Shown here in pieces: positions 35,524-46,015 of a stretch of 64,000 nt of DNA. A program made the position numbers and the translations under genes. The stretch comes from Diphasiastrum complanatum. Its lineage: Eukaryota; Streptophyta; Lycopodiopsida; Lycopodiales; Lycopodiaceae. The first letter of the stretch is position 1; each line of letters begins with the position of its first letter. The stretch spans positions 17,541,921-17,605,920 of the forward strand of contig CM055092.1 in assembly GCA_029204225.1 (NCBI GenBank), in the 5' to 3' direction. The notes under the pieces are model-generated. The model did no database searches and was not told the DNA's origin. It saw only the letters and a list, made by a program, of their open reading frames with translations.

Positions 35524-37056
35524 ATGGCCGATGTTCCTGCTGATTTCTATGGGGTCCTTCATAGGTCCACGTTTGCTGGTTCCCTCGCTATTGGTAATCA
35601 GGTTGTATCTTCTTTCACTTTATTCCATGGATCTCTGCTTGAGGTTTGTGATTTGCCTCATGATATTTCTACGGTTCCTGACATGATTCATGAGCCTTTC
35701 GCCCTTACCGTTACACATTTTCCATCCGAGGATATTTGCCAGATGGTCACTATTACTTATCTAGGGTATTTATATGTTGGGACCTTTCTAGATGAGTATA
35801 CGGGGATCCTTCAGTCTCCTTGTGTTTCTACATGTAGGTTTCCTGCAGTCCATGCTGATGCTATGGCTATATGGCATTCCTGGTTATTAGATATAGCTTG
35901 GTTTTCATTTGGACCCGTTGATTGGTGCTGGTTTTTCCATATTACTGATCGCCTATGGTGCCGATATCTCTATGATTATGCATGTGGCTCTCCATGTGTT
36001 CCTTGGATTGTTGCTCATTGTCAGGCTTGGCATATCCTGATGGCTTGGGTTATTGCCTCCGTTCCAGCTACTGTTTGTCCTGGTGATCTTCAGGTTCCCC
36101 GTCATTTCAGGTTGCTCCATATCGCTTGGTCTCCCATGCTGAGTTGCCACTATGTTCTGGTGTTCCGAGACCATCAGAGTACCTTGAGAGAGTTCCTTCT
36201 CCTCTCTTGGATAGTTTTTGGGGATGTTGCTGCCATATACTTCAGTGTTGCTCATATGTGCTTTGATACTCATTCCCAACTACACGTGGATATTGCTCCG
36301 ATGCTTTCTACTGATGTTGTGGATCTTGTTCCTCGTTCCCGTGCATTTCTTCTATTCCTCACTTGTGCGCCTGGTGTGTACTTTGGGATTACACTTGCGG
36401 CCAGTTCCGATGGGTCATTCGATTCTCCATCCGTTTTTTGTGTATCCTATGATGGATTGGTATGTCTATATGAGGTCTTTCTGGATGAGTTTTTTGGCTA
36501 CAGTTTTTCAGTTGGGGCCTCTACTATTTCTAGATTTGTTGCTACTGTTTTCATGCATCATGTTCTTGTAGATGATGCATTGATTTCTTGGACCTTCTGG
36601 AGCTTTGGGCATGCTGCTCTTCTCATGATATGGGCCTTGAGGGTACCGTGTGCCATTGCTACTTCTCATTCATGGGCCTTATGGATACCTTGGGCTTTTG
36701 ACCATGCTGGTGCATATTTTTCCGTTTCAGCTATCCTTTGTCAGGATGATCTCTTTATGCTCCATGTTTCCTGGCATATCGCTTGCTTTTCCATGCTGTT
36801 ATGTTCCTACTCTTTAGTGCTGGTCTTCCAATGTTGCTATCTTTTCTTGGGGCACCTTGCACATATGGTTGATGGTTACGTGTATGATGCGGCTATTCGC
36901 GACGAGTGTCCATCTCTTTTTCAGTTTCCTTATTGGCTTCCCGTTGTTGATGCAATTCTACCTTCTCGGGCTTTTTGGATACCTTGGTATGATGTCCCTA
37001 TCTTTTGGGCTGATCCTCTACTAGCTTGGGCATTACGGATACCTTGGCATTCCTAG
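35524..37056 (+). CDS. Unknown 510-codon open frame replacing pol in element A
   Basis: An uninterrupted frame of 510 codons starts at 35524 and ends in a TAG stop at 37054-37056. I do not recognise the product. It is very rich in Trp, His, Phe, Leu and Cys, with several hydrophobic stretches and no DTG, YFDD or DDE motif. It contains loose internal repeats, such as LLHIAWSPMLSCHYVLVF against SWHIACFSMLLCSYSLVLVF, and W-A-L-x-I-P-W at four places near the C-terminus. It is in the gag start frame but separated from it by stops. It could be captured host DNA expanded by repetition, an ORF specific to this non-autonomous family, or a chance product of A-poor sequence. There is no evidence of expression. 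Confidence 0.4.
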   Translation: MADVPADFYGVLHRSTFAGSLAIGNQVVSSFTLFHGSLLEVCDLPHDISTVPDMIHEPFALTVTHFPSEDICQMVTITYLGYLYVGTFLDEYTGILQSPCVSTCRFPAVHADAMAIWHSWLLDIAWFSFGPVDWCWFFHITDRLWCRYLYDYACGSPCVPWIVAHCQAWHILMAWVIASVPATVCPGDLQVPRHFRLLHIAWSPMLSCHYVLVFRDHQSTLREFLLLSWIVFGDVAAIYFSVAHMCFDTHSQLHVDIAPMLSTDVVDLVPRSRAFLLFLTCAPGVYFGITLAASSDGSFDSPSVFCVSYDGLVCLYEVFLDEFFGYSFSVGASTISRFVATVFMHHVLVDDALISWTFWSFGHAALLMIWALRVPCAIATSHSWALWIPWAFDHAGAYFSVSAILCQDDLFMLHVSWHIACFSMLLCSYSLVLVFQCCYLFLGHLAHMVDGYVYDAAIRDECPSLFQFPYWLPVVDAILPSRAFWIPWYDVPIFWADPLLAWALRIPWHS

Positions 37057-37194
37057 TTGTTGCTTGATCTTCTTCTGGTTCCTTGGCATTCCTGGCTGTT
37101 CCATATTGCTTGGTTTCTGATGACGCGGCTGAGATGTTCCCTTCGTCGCCATGATGTTGATCCTGAGTTGTACCCTTTCTTACCAACTGCTATT

Positions 37195-37400
37195 CACTAG
37201 GTTCGCCTTCACCATAGTCGACGCTGCCGACAGATTCAGTTTTTGATCCAGTTGGATGGTCATCCTGTTGAGGAGGCCACATGGGAGCCTATTGATGTGT
37301 TTTATCATACACCATTATTGGCAGATCAGGCTCAAGCCCTCATGGCTGTAGTTCTTTCCTCTACTACAGATATCATTGTAGATGTTCCTTCTACTTCATG
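37195..37400 (+). pseudogene. Element A pol tail (chromodomain-like end)
   Basis: After the unknown region, homology to C and D returns: FLIQLDGHPVEEATWEPIDV and YHTPLLADQAQAL match the last part of their polyproteins. Only this final segment of pol is kept, which shows that A was derived from a C/D-like element by replacement of everything between the capsid and this tail. Confidence 0.85.
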
Positions 37401-37609
37401 ATTCGGCTAGCTATGACTATTCTTTATTGTAGTATTTGCTTAATACTTGCTTTACACAGTTATGATACTTTTGGGTATTTGTTGTGACGACTTATGTCCT
37501 CTCCATCAGTATTTCCATTAGTTCGTGATTTTTCGATATTTAGCATGCTTACATTATTATTTTAGATAGTCATTATGCTTGCTAGCCGGTGGGGGGCTTT
37601 GTTTTTCTG

Positions 37610-37617
37610 CAGGGGAG
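37610..37617 (+). other. Element A polypurine tract
   Basis: CAGGGGAG directly precedes the 3' LTR start AGTTATGG. The same GGGGAG or CAGGGAG tract is found before the 3' LTRs of C and D. Confidence 0.8.
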
Positions 37618-37981
37618 AGTTATGGACTTGGCTCATTACATTCGCCACATCCATTCTTTTATTGTTATTATGCATAAGCAGGCCTAAGGGCCCTTTTTAT
37701 TCATATACTGGCCTTGGGCCCTATTTGGTTATATTTTTAGGACTTGGTCACATTGATTTGGAGTGGGGGTCCTCCTATTGGGAGGGCGCACTATTTTCCC
37801 TCCAAATCCTTTTCCCTCCCTTTTTTGAATCCTCCATTTGATTCAAGGAGAGGGTATAAGTAGGGCATCATTGTATTCCTTTATTCAATTTATGATGATT
37901 GCTCCTCTTTAGCCTCCTTATTCCTGCGTTCTAGCTTAAGTCCTGCTTTCTAGCATAGCTAGTGAATCTTAGCTTGTAACT
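37618..37981 (+). repeat. Element A 3' LTR
   Basis: 364 bp, starting AGTTATGGACTTGG and ending TTGTAACT, followed by the target duplication CCTAA at 37982-37986. Confidence 0.95.
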
Positions 37982-38143
37982 CCTAACCCTCTCTTTTTGG
38001 TACTCACCTTGTCAATTTCATTTTTCACTTTTTCTTCGTTTTCTACGTTCCATTATAAAAAATAAAAAATAAAAAACCACCCAAATTATTTGGATCATTG
38101 GGTTACGTATTCTTTTCCGTTACTTTTAATTTTATTTTTTATC

Positions 38144-38590
38144 ATGACTTCTGATTTTCGGTCTCTATCCCCTTTAGATTATCTTTTTGTTTTTTATAGT
38201 GATATACCATCTGAACATATGTTCGACAAATGGCTCACACGTCTTCAGTATTACTTTGATACTTCTCGGCCAACTTGCCTAGGTCCTAATAAGATTCTTG
38301 ATGCAATTTTTCTCTTAAAGGGTTCTGCTAGGTCGAAGTGGTTTGACTTTGTCCATTCTCATCTGCCTATCTCTGAGTGGCATGACTTTCTACATGTACT
38401 TCGCCTTCTTATATTTTTCGATGATAATTCTGTATTTGTTCCTCCTCTCGCTCTTACAAGTGGTATTATAGGTCTTAAGAGTTCTACTCCTTCTGATTCC
38501 TCTCGTGAGCATTCTTCCATATGCGAGGTTCCATTTTCTTGTGCAGGACAAATAGAGATAGAGTCACACATTTCTCATTCGTACGAAAGA
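38144..38590 (+). pseudogene. Element B gag (continuation after element A)
   Basis: After the CCTAA duplication the leader of B continues for about 160 bases, and a gag-like frame starts at ATG 38144: MTSDFRSLSPLDYLFVFYSD, then FDKWLTRLQYYFD, ILDAIFLLKGSARSKWFDFV and EWHDFLHVLRLL, the W-rich pattern of Retrotrans_gag capsids. It differs clearly from the gag of A, C and D, so B is a second lineage with a related LTR and leader. The frame ends at about 38593 and no pol follows. Confidence 0.6.
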
Positions 38591-38775
38591 TAAAAGACCT
38601 GTTTATTTCCTTGCAGAATTCTGAAGCGGAAAATGCAATTTCAAAGAAAAAACAGCTTAGTTATTTTCTTCGAGCCCTACCCAGGTCATTCCACACAACT
38701 TGAACCTAATTGGAAAAAGATGCGACAATGACACTTCAAAAGGCGATAGATGGAGTTAAAGAGGAAGTAGAAGCT
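38591..38775 (+). pseudogene. Copia gag fragment
   Basis: In broken frames the text reads KKQLSYFLRALPRSFHTT, then TLQKAIDGVKEEVEARE, the second half of a UBN2-type copia capsid. It is wedged between the element B gag and a LINE fragment. Confidence 0.45.
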
Positions 38776-38776
38776 C

Positions 38777-39480
38777 GTGAATGCTATGACGACAATGGTG
38801 ATTCCAAAAATGCTCTATTTAGTCAGAAGAACCATTGATCATGTGTTCACTCTTTGGGCTGTTGTTGAGGAAGCCAGATCCAGACATGACAGAGTATATT
38901 GTTGTTTTGTCGATTTCCGAAAAGCGTTCGACTCTGTCTCACGTCAAAGGCTAAGAGATCTTGATTTTTCCACTGATACCATTTAGGTTGCCATGGCACT
39001 CTATGAGCAGGTTTGCGGATGCTTCAGATCAGATGAGGGTCTCTCTGAGAAAGTTAGGAGCACTATTAAGGTGAAAGCAGGGTTGTTCCCTCTCCCCCAC
39101 ACTTTTTGGTTTGTATATTGTTGAGCTTCAGAGAGGCATCAATCAGATTGCTAGTATTGGCTGCAGGCTTGATGATATACTCATTTCCATTTTGCTTTAG
39201 TTGATGATGTGGCTTTGCTTTCTTCGTCTGGCAAGGGGTTGCAGCAACACTTGGACACATTATAGGCTTTTGGAGACTTATTTGGTTTGACTATGCATAC
39301 CAGGAAAACCCAGATCATGATCTTTTATACCTCCAAGAGCTTTATGCAGCGACAGGTGTTCACTCTAGGGGGGCAACCATTTGAGGTGGTATCCTCTTAC
39401 CCTTATTTGGGGACTTCCTTCACTGGTCCTTTCGGTATGAGACATGCTGCAACAGCTAGACTACGTAAGTATCACAAAGC
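38777..39480 (+). pseudogene. LINE reverse transcriptase fragment
   Basis: The fragment reads RVYCCFVDFRKAFDSVSRQR, then ALYEQVCGCFRSDEGLSEKV, and in later frames a GCRLDDILIS block and KTQIMIFYTSKSFMQRQVFT, ending SYPYLGTSFTGPF. It corresponds to the RT of LINE-1 at 48.1-48.8 kb. The catalytic Y/F-x-DD box is damaged (GCTTTAGTTGATGATG at about 39190). Several frameshifts; neither the start nor the end of ORF2 is present. Confidence 0.85.
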
Positions 39481-39895
39481 TATCTGAATATAACTCAAAG
39501 CACACCCAAGTAGGCTCCAAAATATCCAATTTATTGATTTCTCTCAAAGTACATGGCAAACTATCCCCATAAACACATAAGAGCATTGCTGCTAAGTCTC
39601 CACCCAACCACCTGCTGCATAGATTATGATGAGGAATGCCTCTCTCTAGGCTCACTTATACACAATCCTCAAGCACCCACTTAACCCTGACCCTTTCCTA
39701 ACGTCGACACATGGCAAGCCCCATGCACAATCGACACTTGCCACTTGGCAGTACCCTGACACATTGGCAAGCGAGTAGGAGGACCGTCCAACCCGTGTCA
39801 CTCATGCACTGGACCAAGTGTCCCAATGAGCATATGACACGTGTCCCCCTGACCGATCAATTCTCCTACTTTTTAGGAGGTCAGTCCAGCAACCT

Positions 39896-40434
39896 CTAAA
39901 TTAAGACCCCTACCCTATACCAAAAGATGTCTGCTACCATCTGCTTCGTTCCAATGAAGGTGGTTTTCAATTCGTTCCTTTCGACTAGGTCCCTTATCAA
40001 ATGATATTTGATTGCGATGTGTTTCGTCCTTGAATGAAACATGGGATCCTTCGTCAAGTGTATGGCAGAAGTATTGTCCATCTGCAAGATTAGAGGCTCT
40101 TTGGTGGTTTCACCCAGTCCGTCGAGGAACTGTCTGAGCCATGTGATTTCCTTGGCCATTTTGGTTGCTGCAACATATTCTTCTTTGCAGGATGACTGAG
40201 CGGTGATGGTCTGTTTCTTGCTGACCCGGATAATTGCTGCATTCGCTGCAATGGTGCACCCTTTTGAGACACTTTTACAGTCGTCCTTGAGTGATGCCCA
40301 ATTTGCATTGCTGTAGGAGTGCATCTGGAATCCGGCGTCACGAGAGCAACACAACCCAAAATCCTTCTTCTTATGAAGGTACTGTAGGATTCGCTTCGCG
40401 ATCTTCCAGTGAATGGGTCCTGGGTTTACATTGA
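39896..40434 (-). pseudogene. Copia RNase H fragment and pol end
   Basis: The minus strand reads NPGPIHWKIAKRILQYLH, then CCSRDAGFQMHSYSNANWAS, KKQTITAQSSCKEEYVAATK and ILQMDNTSAIHLTKDPMFHS, ending in FIGTKQMVADIF. This is a copia RNase H in which the usual SDADWA reads SNANWA, so a catalytic Asp is lost. Sequence to the left (about 39480-39890) is probably its 3' LTR, but no partner was found. Confidence 0.9.
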
Positions 40435-40870
40435 ATTTGTAGGAAATTAGAGAAATTTTGATATTTCCAGCAGCGAAAGTGATGAGCGGGTGGTTGACAG
40501 ATCGGAAGCACGACAGTTACCAGCAAGTATTAAAGACAAATCGATTTTCAATCAGCAATTAAACAATCACAATGTAGACTCAAATCTTGCACACAGATTG
40601 ATATAAAAAACGTGAGTACAAGGAGCGTGAAGCTAGGCACAAGCGCAAAAACGCTTCAGCTAAAATAGTTGATAGCTAGATGGATAGATCTCCCACTAAC
40701 TAATTCTGCATAAGACTTATAGTCATTGATCATTGTGTAGAATATTACATGGACATTGTTACACAAGATGCCAGTCAGGGCGTTGACACCACTGAACAGT
40801 GCATTAAAGCCCTAAGAGAATCTATTTACAGTTCCACAGAAGGCCGCCATTATTTAACGGTCAGTGGATA
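40435..40870. other. Unassigned sequence between two copia relics, possibly an LTR
   Basis: No domain recognised. It lies directly downstream (minus strand) of the copia RNase H at 40871-41110, so it could be that element's 3' LTR. Confidence 0.35.
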
Positions 40871-41110
40871 AGATTTTTTCAGTTAACAGTCTTCAGATTT
40901 AACATATTGTTAAATCTGAGATGATGCTCCTTTGATAGAGCTTTGGTGAAGTAATCTGCTGCCTGTAGTTTTGTATGTAGTAAACCAGAAAAATTTCCTT
41001 GCTTCGCACTTTCTCTCTAAGATAGTGATATCGGATTTCGATATGCTTACTTCGGGAGTGGAATCTTGGGTTCAGAAATAGTGCAATGGCACTTTGATTG
41101 TCGCAGCCAA
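40871..41110 (-). pseudogene. Second copia RNase H fragment
   Basis: The minus strand reads DNQSAIALFLNPRFHSRSKH, then IEIRYHYLREKV, and after a one-base shift AADYFTKALSKEHHLRFN. This is the end of a copia pol of a different subfamily from 39896-40434. Confidence 0.85.
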
Positions 41111-41114
41111 GTTA

Positions 41115-41812
41115 CCAGAAACCTGCTATTTACATTTTCACAAAAACACCACAGGACAGTGTGAGCCATTTAATATTTACAAATTTACAATTTACAAGTC
41201 CGACGTGTTCACACTGAGGCAAGAATATAAGTACATAACATTCCTTCCCTTCTCGAGAAACATCGTCCGCGATGGTAAAAGAAGGGTATTGTGAATGCAA
41301 AGCGTGCGCGGTCTTCCAAGTAGCATCAGTGAGAGGTCTACCGTGCCACGCAACCAAGTACTCATGGATCAGACGGTTTCTAAGTCGTCTCTTTCTTCGG
41401 TCCAATACTCTGTCAGGTCCGTGCATCACCTCTTCATGATACAAGTCCATCGGTTAGCAAGTTATCACCCTCATGCAAAACCCTCTTTAAGCGTGAAACA
41501 TGAAAAACATGATGAATTTTACAATCCTAAGGCAACGCTAGTTTATAAGCAACATCATTAAGCTTTTTAACTATTTTCTAGGGTCCACAATAACGCGGAG
41601 ATAACTTGCAACATTTCCCTGTCTTAAGAGAAGTTGAGTCCTTTGAAATCAGGAGAAACACCATGTCTCCTTCCTCGAACTCTCTTGGTGGCGATCCTGT
41701 CTTTGCGCGATCCATCGCACGTTTCACATTTTTCTTGGCTAACTCAAGCATTTGTACCATGTGAGTTAGAAAGTCAACAACACTAGGCACTTTATGAGGT
41801 ATCCCTACCGTT
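41115..41812 (-). pseudogene. Chromovirus (gypsy) integrase C-terminus and chromodomain
   Basis: The minus strand reads MVQMLELAKKNVKRAMDRAK, then EFEEGDMVFL, KLSPRYCGP and, in further frames, VAYKLALPQDCKIHHVFHVS. After a short gap NRLIHEYLVAWHGRPLTDAT and WKTAHAL follow, the chromodomain-type tail. This matches the GPY/F module and chromodomain of CRM/Del-like elements and is a different lineage from A, C and D. It is cut at 41812, where the truncated LTR of element C begins. Confidence 0.88.
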
Positions 41813-41909
41813 CTTTAAGCTTTCTCTCTCCTGCTTTCTAGGGTTAAGTCTTGCTTATGTGATGCTTTCATAGACTAAATCTAGATCAGCCGTGGCTACG
41901 TTCATAACT
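41813..41909 (+). repeat. Element C truncated 5' LTR
   Basis: 97 bp matching 47800-47896 almost base for base, from CTTTAAGC to the end TAACT. Confidence 0.93.
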
Positions 41910-41922
41910 TGGTATCAGAGCA
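41910..41922 (+). other. Element C primer-binding site
   Basis: TGGTATCAGAGCA, a perfect initiator-Met tRNA type site, with no spacer after the LTR end. Confidence 0.92.
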
Positions 41923-42957
41923 CTTTCCTGAGCATCTCCATTGAGCAGATTTTTCTCTCACAGGAGGGCGCCCATCTTCAGCTTGGATCTTCACCATTTT
42001 TCAACCGGATCTTCAGCATTTCTCCACACTTGTCTTGCAAATTTTCACGACGGATCGGAGGAGGACAGGCGCCCACTTGCTGCCCATTTCTAGCGCCCTC
42101 TTGCTGGCTGCCTACTGCTGCATTTTCAGCCTTTTTCCTCCCCTATTTTGGGCGCCCTACTGCCTCCTATTTGCTGCCCTATTGGGCGCCCTCATGCTTG
42201 CTGACCAGCGCCCTACTGCTCCTTCCTTTGCTGAAAATTTCCGCTTTTTGCTGCCCCTATTCGCCACCTTCCATCAGCCACTCCTAGCGCCCTACCAACC
42301 CATCTTTTTGATCCAATTTTTTTTTGCCGTTTACTACCTCTCTTGGACGCCCACACTCCACCATACCTGGCGCCCTACGTCCGCCTCAAATTCAGCTCAC
42401 CCTCCTATACTGCTGTCTGTGTTCGCAACCCTACCCCGGACAAACCCCAAAACCCAACCCTACCCCGGAGAATAGAAACACGCCTAGATGCTTAGAAAGC
42501 CACTCCCACCCAGCTTCATCGCGCATCGGGATTGCTCCCCGTCTTTATCGCAAACTTTTTTTTTACCCTTAAAGGGCGATCTCTGATTTTTCAGCCTTGT
42601 TTCCTCGCTGCCCATACCTCCTTTTTGTTATCACTTCCTTTCCTTGGCTGCTCCCTTTCCAGCCCCATAGTCCATTATTGTTTCCCATACTTTTACCCAC
42701 CGTTTACTCCACGTTGTCGGGCCCTTAGCATCTTTTTTGGAGGCTACCCGGTACCTCGACATATCGCCGCTATTTTTCAGCTCACTTCTGGTTGCGGTTA
42801 CGAGGTATTTCTTACTTAGTTGTCCTTTTCGTTCATCTTACATCGCGAGTTCTATTGTGTCTTTTCATTGGCGTGCCTGTTGTGACGACTTATGTCCTCT
42901 CCTTTAGTTCGTCCAATTGTTTAGCACATTTCTTTTCTCGCTTACTTTTTCTTCCTC
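41923..42957 (+). repeat. Element C leader with eight GCGCCC motifs
   Basis: GCGCCC occurs at 41968, 42069, 42093, 42152, 42186, 42208, 42287 and 42370, mostly within (A/G)GCGCCCTACTGCC-like phrases, and two lie in the palindrome GGGCGCCC. The leader is not organised in the clear repeat units of A and B, but the core phrase is the same. No coding domain is apparent before the gag ATG at 42958. Confidence 0.8.
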
Positions 42958-44090
42958 ATGGCTAGCTCACCCACTACACCTGCGAGTCATTCCGGACCTT
43001 TAGATGAACAGTTTGCTGATATGCGTGACTCTCTTACTCTCCTCAGTAGTCGTTTCGACCAAATGATGACCGGTTTTACCACTCTACAGACCGGCTTTGC
43101 CACTATGCAATCACAGATTGATTCCTTACAGCCACATGGACCTGGCAAAGCCCCTGTTCATTCATCATTTGGGTCTCCATTTGGACTTCCATCCTCGTCT
43201 ACTTCCTTTGGCGGTGGGCCTCATTTTCCAACTAACCCACCACCCGGTTTTCCACGTCCTACAGCTCCTGAGTCACATTTTCCACGACATCTAGCTCCTG
43301 AGCCACATTTTGCTCGAGATTTTCGTGATCGGGTACAGCTTGCCACCTATTCTGGTTCCTCTGACGGGAACTTGTTAGAGAATTGGTTTGCAAAGCTTGA
43401 TACTTATTTTCAGATTTACCCTAAGACTGATCCTCAGAAGATCGAGTTAGCCGCCTTACATTTAGATGGACGTGCTGCCACTTGGTGGCGGGTCTACCGA
43501 CTTGACCCTGATCGGGACGGTCTCCAGTTATGGCCTACCTTTCGTCGTGATCTTCGTCATGCTATGATTGACCCTCAGTGGCTGAGCCGCCAGCGTGATA
43601 TATTCCGTAGTCTTACTCAGACTGGTGATCTTTCTTCCTATATATACAGATCAGTTTATGGACCTTTCCTACCTCTTTACAGATCTTCGGCCCACCGAGC
43701 TTAATTCTCGCTACATTGCTGGACTTCGTGGTGCTCTACGATACGATGTCTCTTCTTTCCGTCCACCCACACTTGTTGAGGCCATGTCCCTTGCTAGTAC
43801 TTTACAGCATAAGTACCCTGATCCTGCTCCCTTTCGCTTTTCCCGACCCCGTCCATCTCTTTCACCTCTACCATCTCCGGCCCCATCTGCCCCATCCACT
43901 GTCGTCCCGACCTCTTCTCTTACTTCTCCCGCTCCTCGCCCTCCGCCTCCTCGTCCTGCTTTTGTCCGACGTTACACGTCTGCAGAGTTCGCTGACATTC
44001 AGCAGAAGCGTCTTTGCTTTCGTTTGTAAGAGTCCTGACCACATTGCCCATGATTGCCGCCAGCCCCTGTCTACTTCTACAGCTGTTTTC
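42958..44090 (+). pseudogene. Element C gag (capsid and zinc knuckle), frameshifted
   Basis: Gag starts at ATG 42958 (MASSPTTPASHSGPLDEQFA). A coiled N-terminal segment with DSLTLLSSRFDQMMTGF is followed by a Pro-rich linker. The capsid has YSGSSDGNLLENWFAKLDTY, LDGRAATWWRVY and AMIDPQWLSRQRDIFRSL. A small insertion near 43640 shifts frame; the capsid resumes at DQFMDLSYLF...YIAGLRGAL in the +2 frame. It continues through a long Ser/Pro stretch to FVRRYTSAEFADIQQKRLCF. A second one-base shift then splits the CCHC knuckle (CF-x-CKSPDHIAHDC). Gag and pol seem to have formed one continuous polyprotein. Confidence 0.92.
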
Positions 44091-46015
44091 TACCATGAGG
44101 GCACTACCCCAGATGAGTCCGATATCTACATTCATATATCTGATGAGCCTGATCTATCTCCTGAGCCTTCTACTGATTTACTTCCTGCTACTTGCCATGC
44201 TCAGCTTGCTTATGCTACCTGGACAGGGTGCCCCGGTCCTCGCTCCATTCGGCTACGTGTGCGCATTACTGGTCGTGAGTATATTGCTTTAATTGATACC
44301 GGCAGCACTCATTCCTTTATCAGCAGTTATGTTCTCAGCCGGATACGCGCTTCACCTATTCCTGCTCCACAGCCTCTCACAGTCGAGGTTGCCAGTTCTC
44401 ACTCATTTCCTAGTTCTCAGATGTTTCAGGGATTATCCTACCGCATTGGTGATTTTTCTGGACAGGCAGATCTTTATATCATTCCTCTGGAGCGCTATGA
44501 CCTTATCCTTGGTGCTGATTGGTTTGCTTCATTGGGAGCGGTTACTTTGGACCTGGCTCAGCAGACATTGACATTTGTTCATGATGCAGTGACCCACTCA
44601 CTTGCTGGTATTGATTCTCAGGCAGATTTCCAGCTGATCACCGGGAAGCAATTTATCCGCAGCCTACCTAAGGCTCATTGTGCAGCTTTATTATGTGTTC
44701 AGCGTGCTGCAGCAGATTCTCCAGTGACTACCTCTCCTCCAGCAGCTGTTCCTCAGGTGATCTCTGACTTATTACATCAGTATGCATTTGTCTTTTCAGA
44801 ACCTATGACGCTACCACCATTACGTGATGTGAACCACCATATTGATTTGCGTCCTGGTTCTGCTCCTCCCTCCCGGCCTCCTTACCGTATGTCCAAGTCT
44901 GAGCGTGATGAGGTTGAGCTTCAGATTACTGCTTTACTAGATCAGGGCCTTATTGTTCCTAGTCACAGTCCTTTTGGTGCCCCTGTTCTCCTTGTCAGTA
45001 AGAAAGATGGTTCCAAACGCCTCTGCAATGATTATCGTGCCCTCAATAAGTTGACCATCCGTAACCAGTATCCTATTCCTCACATGGATGATCTCTTTGA
45101 CCAGTTAGGCACCTCTCATCTTTTCTCTAAGATAGACTTACGTTCCGGCTATCACCAGATTAGGATGCATCCTTCGGACGAACACAAGACTGCGTTTCGT
45201 ACCCATCTTGGTTTGTATGAGTTTCGTGTTCTTCCTTTTGGTGTTACTAATGGTCCACCTACGTTCCAGAATGTGATGAATAACATCATGCGTCCTCTCC
45301 TTGGTCGTTGTGTTTTAGTTTATTTTGATGATATTCTTGTTTTTAGTAAGACTCTTGATGAGCATGTGTTACATCTTTCATCTGTTTTTCAATTGCTTGT
45401 TCATCACCAGTTGTTTGCTAAACTTTCTAAGTGTTCCTTTGCTGTTGTTGAGATTGAGTTTTTAGGATTTCTCATTTGTGATGGTCGTATTCGTTTGGAC
45501 CCTCATAAGGTTCGGGCAATCGCTGATTGGCCTGTTCCCACAGATGTCCACCATGTTCGTATGTTTCTTGGTCTCGCTACTCACCTTCGTCGTCCTGTTC
45601 CTCACTTTGCCACTGTGGCTGCCCCTCTTCATGCCCTTTTGAAGAAGTCTAGTGCTTTTGTTTGGACTTCTGATTATCAGTTCGCCTTTGACACTCTTCG
45701 TCGTGCTGTTGTGGAGGCCTCTGTCCTGTGTTTACCACAGTTTGATCATAAATTTATTGTTGAGACCGATGCTAGTAATGTTGGTTTGGGTGCCTTGCTT
45801 CGTCAGTCTCAGTGTATTATTGCTTATGAGTCGCGTCGTTTACGCTCTTATGAGCAACGTTATTCTGTCCATGAGAAAGAGCTTCTTGCCATTATCTATG
45901 CTCTTAAGAAGTGGCGCCATTACCTGTACCGTGTTCCTTTTGATATCGTTACTGATCATCAGTCCTTACGTTATCTCTTCTCCCAGCGTGATCTTAGTGA
46001 TTTCAATTTCGTTGG
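44091..46015 (+). pseudogene. Element C protease, reverse transcriptase and RNase H
   Basis: A frame open from 43716 to 46112 gives the protease with LIDTGSTHSFIS (intact DTG, about 44295) and ERYDLILGADWFASLG. The RT follows with [57 protein letters not shown] and the catalytic VYFDDILVF at about 45318. Next come the thumb/connection and RNase H (FIVETDASNVGLGALL, YSVHEKELLAIIYALKKWRH, TDHQSLRYLF). At about 46012 one base is lost and the true frame continues in the integrase ORF. The RT is complete and all its key residues are present, which is the best preserved pol segment of the window. Confidence 0.94.

Larger units (their letters stand above)
33269..37986 (+). mobile_element. Element A: complete non-autonomous gypsy-type LTR retrotransposon with CCTAA target duplication
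   Basis: The element proper is 33274-37981 (4708 bp), bounded by CCTAA at 33269-33273 and 37982-37986. It has two LTRs, a primer site, a repeat-filled leader, a truncated gag, a 1.6 kb middle region unlike any pol, a short chromodomain-type pol tail and a polypurine tract. Protease, RT, RNase H and the integrase core are absent. It sits inside the leader of element B, whose gag resumes at 38144. Mobility would have needed enzymes from a related element such as C or D. Confidence 0.93.

Noticed and set aside
38777-39480. LINE fragment as the missing 5' part of LINE-1
   Set aside because: It carries the same RT blocks as LINE-1 rather than the upstream endonuclease, so it is a separate copy.
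43711-44571. Short frames on both strands over the element C gag and protease
   Set aside because: They lie in the wrong frame relative to the clear gag-pol reading.
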